From assembly GCF_005889725.1 (NCBI RefSeq), contig NZ_VCKX01000030.1, positions 1 to 64,000 on the forward strand: 64,000 nucleotides of DNA, in the 5' to 3' direction. Source of the stretch: Nonomuraea zeae. GTDB lineage: Bacteria > Actinomycetota > Actinomycetes > Streptosporangiales > Streptosporangiaceae. Positions 18,167 through 26,210 of the stretch are shown in pieces. Both the position numbers and the translations under genes were made by a program. Position 1 is the stretch's first letter. Each line of letters begins with the position of its first letter. Under the pieces are notes generated by a model. It made no database searches. It was given only the letters and a program-made list of their open reading frames with translations, and was not told where the DNA came from.

Positions 18167-18191
18167 CCCAACTTATGAAACACCGCCTTAG
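18167..18191 (-). repeat. IS5-type right terminal repeat
   Basis: Starts right after the transposase stop as CCCAACTTATGAAACACC and ends GCCTTAG. It is the inverted counterpart of 14365-14387 and, less exactly, of 10105-10122. Confidence 0.7.
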
Positions 18192-18229
18192 GTCCCCGGA
18201 GAGCCCGGCGATCCGGGGCCGAAGGACCC
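18192..18229 (+). promoter_or_regulatory. DosR-type operator immediately right of the IS island
   Basis: GGGCCGAAGGACCC (18216-18229) is strong. GTCCCCGGAGAGCC (18192-18205) is a weaker partner abutting the IS end. It is 86-123 bp upstream of the XRE-oxidoreductase gene. Confidence 0.6.
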
Positions 18230-18314
18230 TGTCCGGTACGCCGGGCGAATGGGTAGCCTCCTGCGGGGCAGCGCGTTGGGCTCCAGTCCTGTCATCACTA
18301 CGAAGGGCATGCTC

Positions 18315-18971
18315 ATGACACACGCCGGCGACTTCGGACGTCGCATCACCCATCACCGTACGAGACTCGACCTCACCTTGAAGGAGGTCGCCGATCGCGC
18401 GGACATGTCTGCCGGATACGTCCAGTACCTGGAGGACCATCTGGAGACGCCCGACAGGGGCACGGTGACCCGGCTGGCCAAGGCTCTTGAGACCACCGTG
18501 GAGGACCTGCTGGGCGGTGGCCGCGACCGCCCGCCGGGCCCGGGGCCCGCCACGGCCGACCCGGTCCTGCAGGTGCTGGAGCCCGAGGAGTGCCTGCGCC
18601 TGATCGCGCCGGGCGGGATCGGCCGGGTCGCCTTCAACGGCTCGCACGGGCCGACGGTGCTGCCCGTCAACTACAAGATCCACGACGGCGCCATCGTCTT
18701 CCGCACCGCCCGCGGCGGCCCCATGGACCAGGATCTGCGCACCGGGCTCGAAGGCGTGGACATCAAGATCGGTTTCCAGGTGGACCGCATCGACGAGGCC
18801 CAGCGCGGCGGCTGGAGCGTCCTCGTCCAAGGGCCGGCGCACCACGTGCCGGAGGACGAAGTGGCCACCGTGAGCGAGGCCGGGGTCACGCCCTGGGCCG
18901 GCGGCGAACGCCACCTGTACATCCGCGTCGTACCGCACCAGATCACCGGCCGCCGCGTCCACGGCCTCTGA
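18315..18971 (+). CDS. XRE helix-turn-helix fused to pyridoxamine 5'-phosphate oxidase-like domain
   Basis: 218 residues. The N-terminal Cro/XRE HTH (about 8-65) has LDLTLKEVADRADMSAGYVQ and RLAKALETTVEDLL. The C-terminal FMN/F420 split-barrel (about 85-215) has LEPEECLRLIAPGGIGRVAF, VLPVNYKIHDGAIVFRT and VLVQGPAHHV. The fusion suggests a redox-cofactor-sensing regulator or an oxidoreductase with DNA-binding capacity. The ATG at 18315 was chosen because GAAGGG then lies about 7 bases upstream. PNPOx-like proteins are recurrent members of DosR regulons. Confidence 0.85.
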   Translation: MTHAGDFGRRITHHRTRLDLTLKEVADRADMSAGYVQYLEDHLETPDRGTVTRLAKALETTVEDLLGGGRDRPPGPGPATADPVLQVLEPEECLRLIAPGGIGRVAFNGSHGPTVLPVNYKIHDGAIVFRTARGGPMDQDLRTGLEGVDIKIGFQVDRIDEAQRGGWSVLVQGPAHHVPEDEVATVSEAGVTPWAGGERHLYIRVVPHQITGRRVHGL

Positions 18972-19093
18972 CCCCGCCCTCCGGGCCCGGGGAGCAGGCG
19001 AGGACACTCGCCGGGCGGTGGGCGGCTCCGCCCGGCCGGCCGGGGACGCTCGCCGCTGCTCGCCTCGCCGGCCTGGAGAACCCGCGACCTGCC

Positions 19094-20542
19094 TCAGGTG
19101 GCCGGCGCCGGCAGTGCGGGCACCGCGGCGCCGGCGAGCTCGTGCCGCAGCCCGGCGACGAGTTCGTCCAGATCCGGGACGCCGTCGGGGTCGGCGATGA
19201 CCGTGATGGTCAGCGTGCCCGCGTAGGACAGGACCTCGAAACTCACCGTCACGTTGCCGCTCTCCGCGACCGCCACGGGAATCATCTGCCGGATGGTGGC
19301 GCCGGCGAAGGTCAGCGGCCGGCCAGGGCCGCGCACGTTGCTGACCAGGGTGTGGATGCGGCGCTGGTGGCGCAGGTACCACCGGTAGGCCCCGAACGCG
19401 GCCAGCACCCGGAACATGGGGCCGAACAGCCCGGCCGCGGAGGCTTCCGCGGCCGCCTTCTTCCGCCCGGCGAGCAGCGCGGCGATCCGCACCATCCGTT
19501 GCCCCGGCAGGCCGGCGACGGGCAGGGCGGCGATCAGCACGCCGAACCGGTTGCCGAGCTCGCTGGAGGAGGCGATGGGCCGCGCCGACACCGGCACCGA
19601 GACCGACAGCTCGCCGACGTGCTCGCCACGCCGCCGCAGCACTCTGCCCAGCGCTCCGATGATCGCCGTCAGGAGCGCGTCGTTGACGGTGCAGCCGTGG
19701 CGGTGGGCCGCGGATCGCACGGCCGCGAGGTCCGCCCGTACGACCGCGAATCTCCGGCGCGGGCCGGTCGGCCGCAACAGCGAACAGCGGGCGATGGGCT
19801 CAGGCCACAGCCCGCCCGTCGCCGCCATGGCCGTCTTCGCGTCCCGCGCGTAGCCGCGCACTCGGCCGAGCGCGCGCAGCCGTTCGGCGAAAGCGTCGGC
19901 GGCGAGGCTCCGCAGGGACGGCGGGGGCACCGGGAAGCCGCCGGGCGCGGGCCGTCGCGCCGGATCGACGAGGGCCGCCAGGAGGGCGAGGCCGCCGATC
20001 CCGTCGGCCAGCACGTGGTCGAAGGCGACGATCAGCGCCACCGCGCCGTCGCTCAGCCCGGTGACGAAGACCGCCGTCCACCGCGAGGGCGGGAGCGGGC
20101 CGGTCAGCACCTCGGCGGCCAGGTCCAGCAGCGCCCGCTCGTCTCCCGGCGCGGGACATGTGCGCTCCCGTACGTGCAGATCGAGGTCGAAGCGCGGATC
20201 GTCCACCCATACCGGGCGGCCGCCGCCGAACGGCACGCGTACCAGCCGCCGCCGCAGCCGCGGCACGGATCGGATCCGGTCCGCCACCAGCGCCGTCGCC
20301 TGTGCCACCGAGAACCCCGTCCCCGGGTCCAGCAGCAGGACGGCGCCCGCCCGTTGCGACAGCGAGGCGCCCGCGCCCATCGCGAGCATGGCGACGTCCG
20401 ATGGGCTGGCGCGGTCGATCACCGCTCCGCCTCCCACGGCGCGCTTCCGCCGGCTGTCGCCACGTGGCGTGCCCAGCGGCGGGATCACCGGGCATCTGCC
20501 GGGACGAGCGCGGAACAGCCGATCTCGTGCGGTCACCTTCAT
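19094..20542 (-). CDS. wax ester synthase/diacylglycerol acyltransferase (WS/DGAT)
   Basis: 482-residue bifunctional acyltransferase making triacylglycerol or wax esters, membrane-associated. The condensing motif usually written HHxxxDG appears as FDHVLADG: the catalytic second His and the DG are kept, the first His is Asp. Other family marks are SVPRLRRRLVRVPFGGGRPVW, HGCTVNDALLTAIIGALG, ELGNRFGVLIAALPV and the C-terminal LVSNVRGPGRPLTFAGATI. Length matches the family (about 460). In Mycobacterium tuberculosis the equivalent Tgs1 is DosR-controlled, and a box lies 32 bp upstream here too. The ribosome site GAGGAG precedes 20542. Confidence 0.93.
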   Translation of the reverse strand: MKVTARDRLFRARPGRCPVIPPLGTPRGDSRRKRAVGGGAVIDRASPSDVAMLAMGAGASLSQRAGAVLLLDPGTGFSVAQATALVADRIRSVPRLRRRLVRVPFGGGRPVWVDDPRFDLDLHVRERTCPAPGDERALLDLAAEVLTGPLPPSRWTAVFVTGLSDGAVALIVAFDHVLADGIGGLALLAALVDPARRPAPGGFPVPPPSLRSLAADAFAERLRALGRVRGYARDAKTAMAATGGLWPEPIARCSLLRPTGPRRRFAVVRADLAAVRSAAHRHGCTVNDALLTAIIGALGRVLRRRGEHVGELSVSVPVSARPIASSSELGNRFGVLIAALPVAGLPGQRMVRIAALLAGRKKAAAEASAAGLFGPMFRVLAAFGAYRWYLRHQRRIHTLVSNVRGPGRPLTFAGATIRQMIPVAVAESGNVTVSFEVLSYAGTLTITVIADPDGVPDLDELVAGLRHELAGAAVPALPAPAT

Positions 20543-20573
20543 GGCGAACTCCTCGTCTCCGCTCCGAAAAGGA

Positions 20574-20587
20574 AGGATCTCGGTCCT
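20574..20587 (-). promoter_or_regulatory. DosR-type box upstream of WS/DGAT
   Basis: AGGATCTCGGTCCT, degenerate but palindromic, 32 bp before the WS/DGAT start; the partner box is unclear. Confidence 0.45.
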
Positions 20588-20599
20588 GTGTCCAGGCGT

Positions 20600-20786
20600 T
20601 CACACCTCAGGCCACTGTGACGTCGGGGTCGAGGTACGCAGCGCCGCCGGGCTGCGGTCGGTGCAGGCCACGACGCGGTCCACGAAGTCCGGTCCCGGCA
20701 CGTGCAGCGACTCGCGGGCCACGCCCGAGGCTCGGTGTTCGAGCAGGTAAACCGGCCTCGTCTCCGAGCAGTTCCGTCAATTTCAT
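20600..20786 (-). pseudogene. class I fructose-bisphosphate aldolase, N-terminal remnant
   Basis: The ATG at 20786 begins KLTELLGDEA, then one extra base shifts the frame. In the next frame YLLEHRASG, SLHVPGPDFVDRVVACTDRS and PAALRT follow, which is the opening of the DhnA-type/class I aldolase. About 60 of some 300 residues remain; no active-site lysine region is present. A ribosome-like GGAG precedes the ATG. Nothing else is seen between 20543 and 20881. Confidence 0.72.
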
Positions 20787-20881
20787 CTGGGCTCCGTTCC
20801 TTGTCGGCTCCGAGCACCGGCCCTCCCCGGCCGGCGCATTCGTGTACAGGTGCCGGTCCCCGGCGGGGCACAGCCTGTCGA

Positions 20882-21870
20882 TCAAGGCAGGCGGACGTAG
20901 CCGTGGCGCGTCTTCCACAGGAAGTACTTCTCGAACATGACCTTGGCCGCATGCGACTGCGGCCCTGGGATCATCACGCCGAACTTGCGCGGCGGCAGCA
21001 TCCGGTCGGCCAGGATCAGCACGCCGTTGTTGCCCGCGTCCATGACGCAGACGGCCGGGATCGCGCCGAACTCCTTGTGCGCGGCCGGCTCCTCACCGCG
21101 GATCTGTGCCGCGATGTTGGCCGCCGCCACGCGGGCCTGGACCTCCGTGGGGAAACCGGTCTTGGGCACGCCCACCGGGATGGCGGCCGTCCACGGCACC
21201 TTGACCGCCGCCGCGACGCCCACCGCGTAGATGTCGGGGAAGCCTCGTGACTGGTAGGTGTCGCGCACGGGGACGAAACCGCTCTCGTCCGCCAGTCCCG
21301 GCACGCTCCGCACGACCTCCTGGCCGGTGAACGGGGGCACGATCATCGCGTACGCGTAGGGCAGGTTCCGGCCGTCGGCCAGGCGCAGCTTGCCGGGCGC
21401 GATCTCCTCCATGGCGACCCCCGTGACCGCCTCGATGCCCTCCTTCTTCAGGAAGAGCCTGAGCAGCTTCTCGCCGCCGGGCAGCCCGCCGATGCCGAAG
21501 TGGCCGAGGAAAGGCTCGGCGGTCACGTACGTGAGCGGCACCCGGCCGCGCAGCCCCGCCTTCTTGAGCTGGTACGAGGTGTTGAACAGGAACTCGTAGG
21601 CCGCGCCGAAGCACCCCGCGCCCTGCGTCGCACCGATCACGACCGGGCCGGGATCATCGAGGTAGCCGCGCCACCCCTCCCCCGCCCGCACGGCATCGGC
21701 CAGCGTGGTGATCGTGTGGGCGCCGTCGGCACCGTCGACGGGGTGAACAGGAAGCGGTCCGACTCCGACACGACCGTGACGTCGACATCCCCGTCCAGCT
21801 CGTGCCGGACACCGAGCGCGACGTGCAGCCCGGCGAAGTTGCCGCCCAGGACCAGCACTTTCTTCCGCAT
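20882..21870 (-). pseudogene. NAD(P)/FAD-dependent oxidoreductase (NDH-2/SQR-like), deleted and frameshifted
   Basis: Starts RKKVLVLGGNFAGLHVAL (FAD-binding GxGxxG-type) and runs to VVSESDRFLFTPS. About 70 expected residues are then missing and the frame changes near 21735. The second part is well preserved: VVIGATQGAGCFGAAYEFLF, TYVTAEPFLGHFGIGG, MIVPPFTGQEVVRSVPGL, DIYAVGVAAAVKV and GVMIPGPQSHAAKVMFEKYF. The intact enzyme would oxidise NADH or sulfide and reduce membrane quinone. Strong DosR-type boxes remain upstream. Confidence 0.8.
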
Positions 21871-21921
21871 GTGAATCACCGTCCTGCACTCCACCTTGGC
21901 AAGCGGCCTCCGGGCGGGGTA

Positions 21922-21979
21922 CGCGCGAAGGTCCCGAGCCGGGCGGCGATGGTCCCGCTCGGCTCGCGGACTTTCGCCT
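21922..21979. promoter_or_regulatory. three DosR-type boxes in a divergent promoter region
   Basis: CGCGCGAAGGTCCC (21922-21935), GCGGCGATGGTCCC (21943-21956) and GCGGACTTTCGCCT (21966-21979), spaced 21 and 23 bp centre to centre. They lie between the FAD-oxidoreductase remnant (minus) and the DUF1876 gene (plus) and could serve both. Confidence 0.65.
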
Positions 21980-22045
21980 CTGCCGGGACGGCCGCGCGCG
22001 GGCGTGAGATGGAGACGAACGACTGACGAGGAGGAGGCCGAGGAC

Positions 22046-22315
22046 ATGGAAGCCAAGCAGTGGACCGTGCAGATCTACCTCGCCGAGGACGGCGACGACA
22101 CCTATGCGAGAGCCGTTCTGACCACCCGGGATCGCACCGAGCTGGCGGGCACGGGGCGTGCCCGGCGCAACCCGTCCGATCCCGCGGTGCCGGAGATCGG
22201 CGACGAGCTGGCCGCCTCGCGCGCGCTGGCCGACCTCGCCGAGAAGCTCGCCGTCGTCACGCGGCGCGACATCGGAGACCTCGCCGCCGGCCCGGCATCG
22301 GTGCGCTCGTGGTGA
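22046..22315 (+). CDS. DUF1876 (Rv1738/Rv2632c-like) dormancy protein
   Basis: 89 residues covering the whole DUF1876 domain: AKQWTVQIYLAEDGDDTYAR, TGRARRNPSDPAVPEIGDEL and ALADLAEKLAVVTRRDIGDL. In M. tuberculosis the family member Rv1738 is among the most DosR-induced proteins and its fold resembles ribosome hibernation factors, so a role in translational quiescence is possible. AGGAGGAGG precedes the ATG. Three DosR-type boxes lie 67-124 bp upstream. Confidence 0.88.
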   Translation: MEAKQWTVQIYLAEDGDDTYARAVLTTRDRTELAGTGRARRNPSDPAVPEIGDELAASRALADLAEKLAVVTRRDIGDLAAGPASVRSW

Positions 22316-22346
22316 GCCCGTTCGGGTGGCGGCAGGGGCGACGCGC

Positions 22347-22382
22347 CGACCAAGGACCGCAAGGGATCGGGACTTCCGGCCC
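22347..22382 (+). promoter_or_regulatory. paired DosR-type operator upstream of CBS-hydrogenase transcript
   Basis: CGACCAAGGACCGC (22347-22360) and GGGACTTCCGGCCC (22369-22382), centres 22 bp apart, 85-120 bp before the CBS-BON gene at 22467. The next seven genes are co-directional with gaps of at most about 50 bp, so this site may drive the hydrogenase genes. Confidence 0.7.
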
Positions 22383-22466
22383 TACGTCCGGCTCGCGACC
22401 CGAGCTGTGATGGGACCACCGAACAAGAGGAAGACGGCACAGAACCCAGAAGGAAGCTGACCCGCC

Positions 22467-23147
22467 ATGCGCATGACCGTCGCGGACGTGATGACGACCA
22501 AGGTCGTCTCCGTCACCGCCACCACCCCGTTCAAGGACATCGCCGAAGCGCTCATCGCCGGCGGCATCAGCGCCGTGCCGGTGCTGGACGACGACAACCA
22601 CGTGATCGGCATGGTCTCCGAGGCCGACCTGCTGCGCAAGGAAGAGTTCCGCGAGCAGTTCTACCGCGAGGGCTACCGCCCGCCGCTGCGCGCCCGGCTG
22701 CGCCACCCCAAGGGCCGGCAGAAGGCCGCCGGCGACACCGCCGCCGAGCTCATGACCAGCCCCGCCGTCACCGTCTACCCCGAGGCCTCGGCCGTCGCCG
22801 CCGCCCGTCTCATGGACGCCCACGACGTCAAGCGGCTCGCCGTCACCGACTACAACGGCCGGCTGCAGGGCATCGTCAGCCGCCGCGACCTGGTCAAGCT
22901 GTTCCTGCGGGGAGACGAGGAGATCGCCGCCGAGATCCGCGCCGACGTCCTCGACCGCGAGCTGTGGGTGAACACCGAAGGCGTGCACGTGCAGGTGGAG
23001 CAGGGCATCGTGACCCTGTCCGGCTGGATGGAGCACCGCACGGAGACGGGCATCGCCGTCCGCATGACCGCCCGGGTCAACGGCGTGGTCGACGTGGTCG
23101 ACAAGCTCACCTGGAAGACCGACGACTCCAAGTGGGATGCCAAGTAG
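22467..23147 (+). CDS. tandem CBS plus BON protein
   Basis: 226 residues. CBS1 is about 5-60 (PFKDIAEALIAGGISAVPVL, HVIGMVSEADLLRKEEF). A basic linker (REGYRPPLRARLRHPKGRQK) follows. CBS2 is about 95-150 (ELMTSPAVTVYPEASAVAAA, RLQGIVSRRDLVKLF) and BON about 155-220 (VHVQVEQGIVTLSGWMEHRT, GVVDVVDKLTWKTDDSKW). CBS pairs typically bind AMP/ATP. The 5' half is nearly identical in DNA to the gene at 51665, pointing to recent duplication or gene conversion. It is first gene of the presumed hydrogenase transcript. Confidence 0.92.
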   Translation: MRMTVADVMTTKVVSVTATTPFKDIAEALIAGGISAVPVLDDDNHVIGMVSEADLLRKEEFREQFYREGYRPPLRARLRHPKGRQKAAGDTAAELMTSPAVTVYPEASAVAAARLMDAHDVKRLAVTDYNGRLQGIVSRRDLVKLFLRGDEEIAAEIRADVLDRELWVNTEGVHVQVEQGIVTLSGWMEHRTETGIAVRMTARVNGVVDVVDKLTWKTDDSKWDAK

Positions 23148-23196
23148 CCCGGAGCACGCCCGGCATCGTCCGGGTCAGGCACCTCAGGAGGACCTG

Positions 23197-23589
23197 ATGA
23201 CCTCACCCGCCCACGTCACCGACGCCGACGCCCCCGTCGTCACCGCCGCCCGGCTCAGGGACCGCCACGGCGTCAAACGCCTGCCCGTCGTCGACCCCGA
23301 CGGCCGCCTCATCGGCATCGTCAGCCGCCGCGACCTCATCAAGGTCTTCCTCCGCCCGGACCACGACATCGAGCAGGACGTCCGAGAAGCCGTCCGCGCC
23401 GACGCCGCCGGTCTGGACGTCATGGCGACCGAGGGCGTGGCCGCCCTGTCGGGGAACCTCCCCGAGCGCAGCCAGGCGCTCACGACCGTCCGCCTGACCG
23501 AGAGCGTGGACGGTGTCGGCTCCGTCCGCGGCACCCTCGAATGGAAGCACGACGACATCGCGGATCTGCCGATGTGGGGCGGAGCATGA
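23197..23589 (+). CDS. half-length CBS-BON protein (lacks first CBS domain)
   Basis: 130 residues starting directly at MTSPAHVTDADAPVVTAA, equivalent to residue about 105 of the gene at 52947. It keeps CBS2 (HGVKRLPVVDPDGRLIGIVS) and BON (VMATEGVAALSGNLPERSQ, TLEWKHDDIADLPMWGGA). The leader (23158-23195) matches the last codons of the gene at 52348, so it arose from a copy of that locus by deletion. The ATG at 23197 has AGGAGG 5 bp upstream, so it is probably still translated. A single CBS domain would need to dimerise to form a nucleotide site. It directly precedes the hydrogenase genes. Confidence 0.75.
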   Translation: MTSPAHVTDADAPVVTAARLRDRHGVKRLPVVDPDGRLIGIVSRRDLIKVFLRPDHDIEQDVREAVRADAAGLDVMATEGVAALSGNLPERSQALTTVRLTESVDGVGSVRGTLEWKHDDIADLPMWGGA

Positions 23590-23590
23590 C

Positions 23591-24664
23591 ATGGGGCCCG
23601 TCGTCCTCGATTCGCTGGACGCGCTGATCGGCGCGTTGCGCGAGCGCGGGTACGCCGTCGTGGGCCCGGCGGTCCACGACGGCGTGATCCGCTTCACCGA
23701 GCTGGAGTCGGCCGCCGACCTGCCCGCGGGCTGGACGGATGAGCAGGCGCCGGGCTCGTACCGGCTGCGCGAAGGGGCGGACGAGCTGGTCTTCGGGTTC
23801 GCCGCCAGCCCCGACTCCGTCAAGCGGTTCACCCACCCGCCCCGCAGCACGTTGTTCCGCATGCGGGACGGCGTGCCGGAGGAGAGCCCCGTGGCCGCGC
23901 CCAAGGTGGCGCTGCTGGGCGTGCGGGCCTGTGACCTGGCCGGGCTGGCCGTACAGGACCGGGTGTTCCTGGGCGGCCGGCACCCCGACGAGGCCTACCG
24001 CAAGCGCAGGGAGGCGCTGTTCCTCATCGCGGTCAACTGCGCGGTCCCCGGCGGGACCTGCTTCTGCGCCTCGACGGGCACGGGACCGCAGGCGACCTCC
24101 GGCTTCGACCTGGCGCTCACCGAGCTGACCGGCCCGCACCGGTTCCTGGCCGAGCCGGGCAGCGAGCACGGCGGCAGGCTCCTTGCGGCTCTGCCGTCCC
24201 GGCCCGCCACCGGCGCCGACCACGAGGCCGCCCGGCAGGCCGGCGAGACCGCCCGGCGGCGGATGGGCCGCCACGTGGACCTCGACGGCGTCAAGGAACG
24301 CCTGGCGGAGCGGCGCGAGTCCCCCGTCTGGGACGAGATCGCCACCCGCTGCCTGACCTGCACGAACTGCACCATGGTCTGCCCGACCTGCTTCTGCGTC
24401 ACGATCGAGGACGGCACCGACCTCGCCGACGGCACCGCGGAACGCTCCGAACGCTGGGACTCCTGCTTCGCGCTGGAGTTCACCGAGCTGGGCGGCGCAC
24501 CCGTCCGCTCCTCGGGCGCGGCCCGCTACCGGCAGTGGCTCACCCACAAGTTCTCCACCTGGGTCGACCAGTTCGGCACCTACGGCTGCGTCGGCTGCGG
24601 CCGGTGCATCACCTGGTGCCCGACCGGCATCGATCTCACCCAAGAGCTGGAGCGGCTGCGATGA
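23591..24664 (+). CDS. hydB: [NiFe] hydrogenase group 3b, beta (4Fe-4S dicluster) subunit
   Basis: 357-residue electron-transfer subunit of the cytosolic NAD(P)-linked hydrogenase (sulfhydrogenase beta type). It carries two ferredoxin-like clusters: CLTCTNCTMVCPTC around residue 257, and CVGCGRCITWCPTGIDLT at the C-terminus. Upstream parts VALLGVRACDLAGLAVQDRV and CAVPGGTCFCASTGTGP are family-typical. It starts 1 bp after the CBS-BON stop and ends overlapping the gamma gene (ATGA). Confidence 0.93.
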   Translation: MGPVVLDSLDALIGALRERGYAVVGPAVHDGVIRFTELESAADLPAGWTDEQAPGSYRLREGADELVFGFAASPDSVKRFTHPPRSTLFRMRDGVPEESPVAAPKVALLGVRACDLAGLAVQDRVFLGGRHPDEAYRKRREALFLIAVNCAVPGGTCFCASTGTGPQATSGFDLALTELTGPHRFLAEPGSEHGGRLLAALPSRPATGADHEAARQAGETARRRMGRHVDLDGVKERLAERRESPVWDEIATRCLTCTNCTMVCPTCFCVTIEDGTDLADGTAERSERWDSCFALEFTELGGAPVRSSGAARYRQWLTHKFSTWVDQFGTYGCVGCGRCITWCPTGIDLTQELERLR

Positions 24665-25464
24665 TCCCCGTTCCGTACCGCGTGCGCTCGCGCCGGCCTG
24701 ACCGGGCCGACACCGTCACCCTCACCCTGGAGCCGGTCGAAGGTAGGTGCCCGCCCTTCCTGCCCGGCCAGTTCACGATGCTGTACGCCCCCGGCGTCGG
24801 CGAGATCCCCATCTCCATCAGCGGGCACGCCCGCTCGGGCGGCTACGTGCAGACCGTCCGCGCGGTGGGCGCCGTCAGCCGCGCCCTCTGCCGCACGCCC
24901 CGCGGCGCGGTCATCGGGGTACGCGGCCCCTTCGGCACCCACTTCGACCTCTCCCGGGCGGCCGGCCTGGACGTGGTGGTCGCGGCCGGGGGGCTCGGCC
25001 TGGCCCCGCTGCGGCCGGTGATCCGCGAGCTCGCCGCGCACGGCGCCCGCTTCGGCCGGATCAGCCTGATCACCGGCACCCGGACCCCGGCCACGCTGAT
25101 CTATCCGCGCGAGCTGGCCCGCTGGGGCCGCGACTTCGACGTGCAGGTCACCGTCGATCACCCCGACCGGGCGTGGAAGGGCCCGGTCGGTCTGATCACC
25201 AAGCTCATCGGCAGGGTCGTCTTCGAGCCGAGCCGCACCTACGCCTTCGTCTGCGGCCCGGAGGTCATGATGCGCGCCACCGCGCAGGACCTGCTGCGGC
25301 GCGGCGTACCGGCCGGGCGGATCGCGCTGTCACTGGAGCGCAACATGAAGTGCGGCATCGGCCGCTGCGGCCACTGCCAGCTCGGTCCCCTGTTCACCTG
25401 CCTGGACGGCCCCGTGCTCACCTATGACCAGGTCGCCGATCTGCTGGAGGTGCGGCAACTGTGA
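24661..25464 (+). CDS. hydG: [NiFe] hydrogenase group 3b, gamma (FAD/NAD(P)-binding) subunit
   Basis: 267-residue ferredoxin-NADP reductase-like diaphorase subunit. The FAD-binding part has [20 protein letters not shown], the NAD(P) domain has [20 protein letters not shown] and [19 protein letters not shown], and the C-terminal 2Fe-2S Cys set is [19 protein letters not shown]. It passes electrons between NAD(P)H and the iron-sulfur subunits. The stop overlaps the small-subunit GTG start by 4 bp. Confidence 0.93.
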   Translation: MIPVPYRVRSRRPDRADTVTLTLEPVEGRCPPFLPGQFTMLYAPGVGEIPISISGHARSGGYVQTVRAVGAVSRALCRTPRGAVIGVRGPFGTHFDLSRAAGLDVVVAAGGLGLAPLRPVIRELAAHGARFGRISLITGTRTPATLIYPRELARWGRDFDVQVTVDHPDRAWKGPVGLITKLIGRVVFEPSRTYAFVCGPEVMMRATAQDLLRRGVPAGRIALSLERNMKCGIGRCGHCQLGPLFTCLDGPVLTYDQVADLLEVRQL

Positions 25465-26210
25465 AGAAACTCGCCGTCTGGAAGTTCGCCTCGTGCGACG
25501 GATGCCAGCTCACCCTCCTCGACTGCGAGGACGAGCTGCCGGCCGTGGCCGCCAGGGTGGACATCGCGTACTTCCTGGAAGCCTCCAGCGCCCAGGGCCC
25601 GGGCCCCTACGACCTGTCCCTGGTGGAGGGGTCGATCACGACCCCCGCCGACCTGAAGCGGATCGAACACGTCCGCCGCGTCTCCAAGCACCTGGTGACC
25701 ATCGGCGCCTGCGCCACCGCCGGCGGCGTGCAGGCGCTGCGCGACCTGGCGGACGTACGCGAGTTCGCCTCCGTCGTCTACGCCAGGCCCGACTACATCG
25801 AGACCCTGGACCGCTCGACCCCGGTCTCCGCGCACGTGCCCGTCGACTTCGAGCTGCGCGGCTGCCCCATCGACAAGCGGCAGCTCCTGGAGGTCATCGG
25901 CGCCTTCCTGGCCGGGCGGCGGCCCGTCGTGCCCGCCCACAGCGTCTGCGTCGAGTGCAAGGCCCGCGGGAACCCCTGCGTACTCGTCGCCCACGGCACC
26001 CCGTGTCTCGGCCCGGTCACCCAGGCCGGCTGCGGCGCGCTGTGCCCGGCGTTCAACCGCGGCTGTTTCGGCTGCTTCGGCCCCATGGAAACGCCCAACG
26101 CCGCCGCGCTGAACGCGCGTCTGCGCGCGGCCGGCATGGACGACGACGAGCTCGCCCGCGTCTACCGAACCTTCACCGTCACCACCTCCGGGAGCAGCAG
26201 TGACGCATAA
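25461..26210 (+). CDS. hydD: [NiFe] hydrogenase group 3b, small subunit
   Basis: 249-residue electron-relay subunit. The proximal cluster motif is [18 protein letters not shown], further ligands are in [14 protein letters not shown] and [16 protein letters not shown], and the C-terminal Cys-rich part includes [18 protein letters not shown] and [11 protein letters not shown]. There is no Tat signal, so the enzyme is cytosolic. A GTG start is used in the ATG-poor overlap with the gamma gene. Confidence 0.93.
   Translation: MKKLAVWKFASCDGCQLTLLDCEDELPAVAARVDIAYFLEASSAQGPGPYDLSLVEGSITTPADLKRIEHVRRVSKHLVTIGACATAGGVQALRDLADVREFASVVYARPDYIETLDRSTPVSAHVPVDFELRGCPIDKRQLLEVIGAFLAGRRPVVPAHSVCVECKARGNPCVLVAHGTPCLGPVTQAGCGALCPAFNRGCFGCFGPMETPNAAALNARLRAAGMDDDELARVYRTFTVTTSGSSSDA

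Noticed and set aside
20882-21870. A functional short FAD oxidoreductase made from two overlapping frames
   Set aside because: About 70 residues between the FAD-binding start and the second domain are missing in every frame, so a frameshift alone would not restore it.
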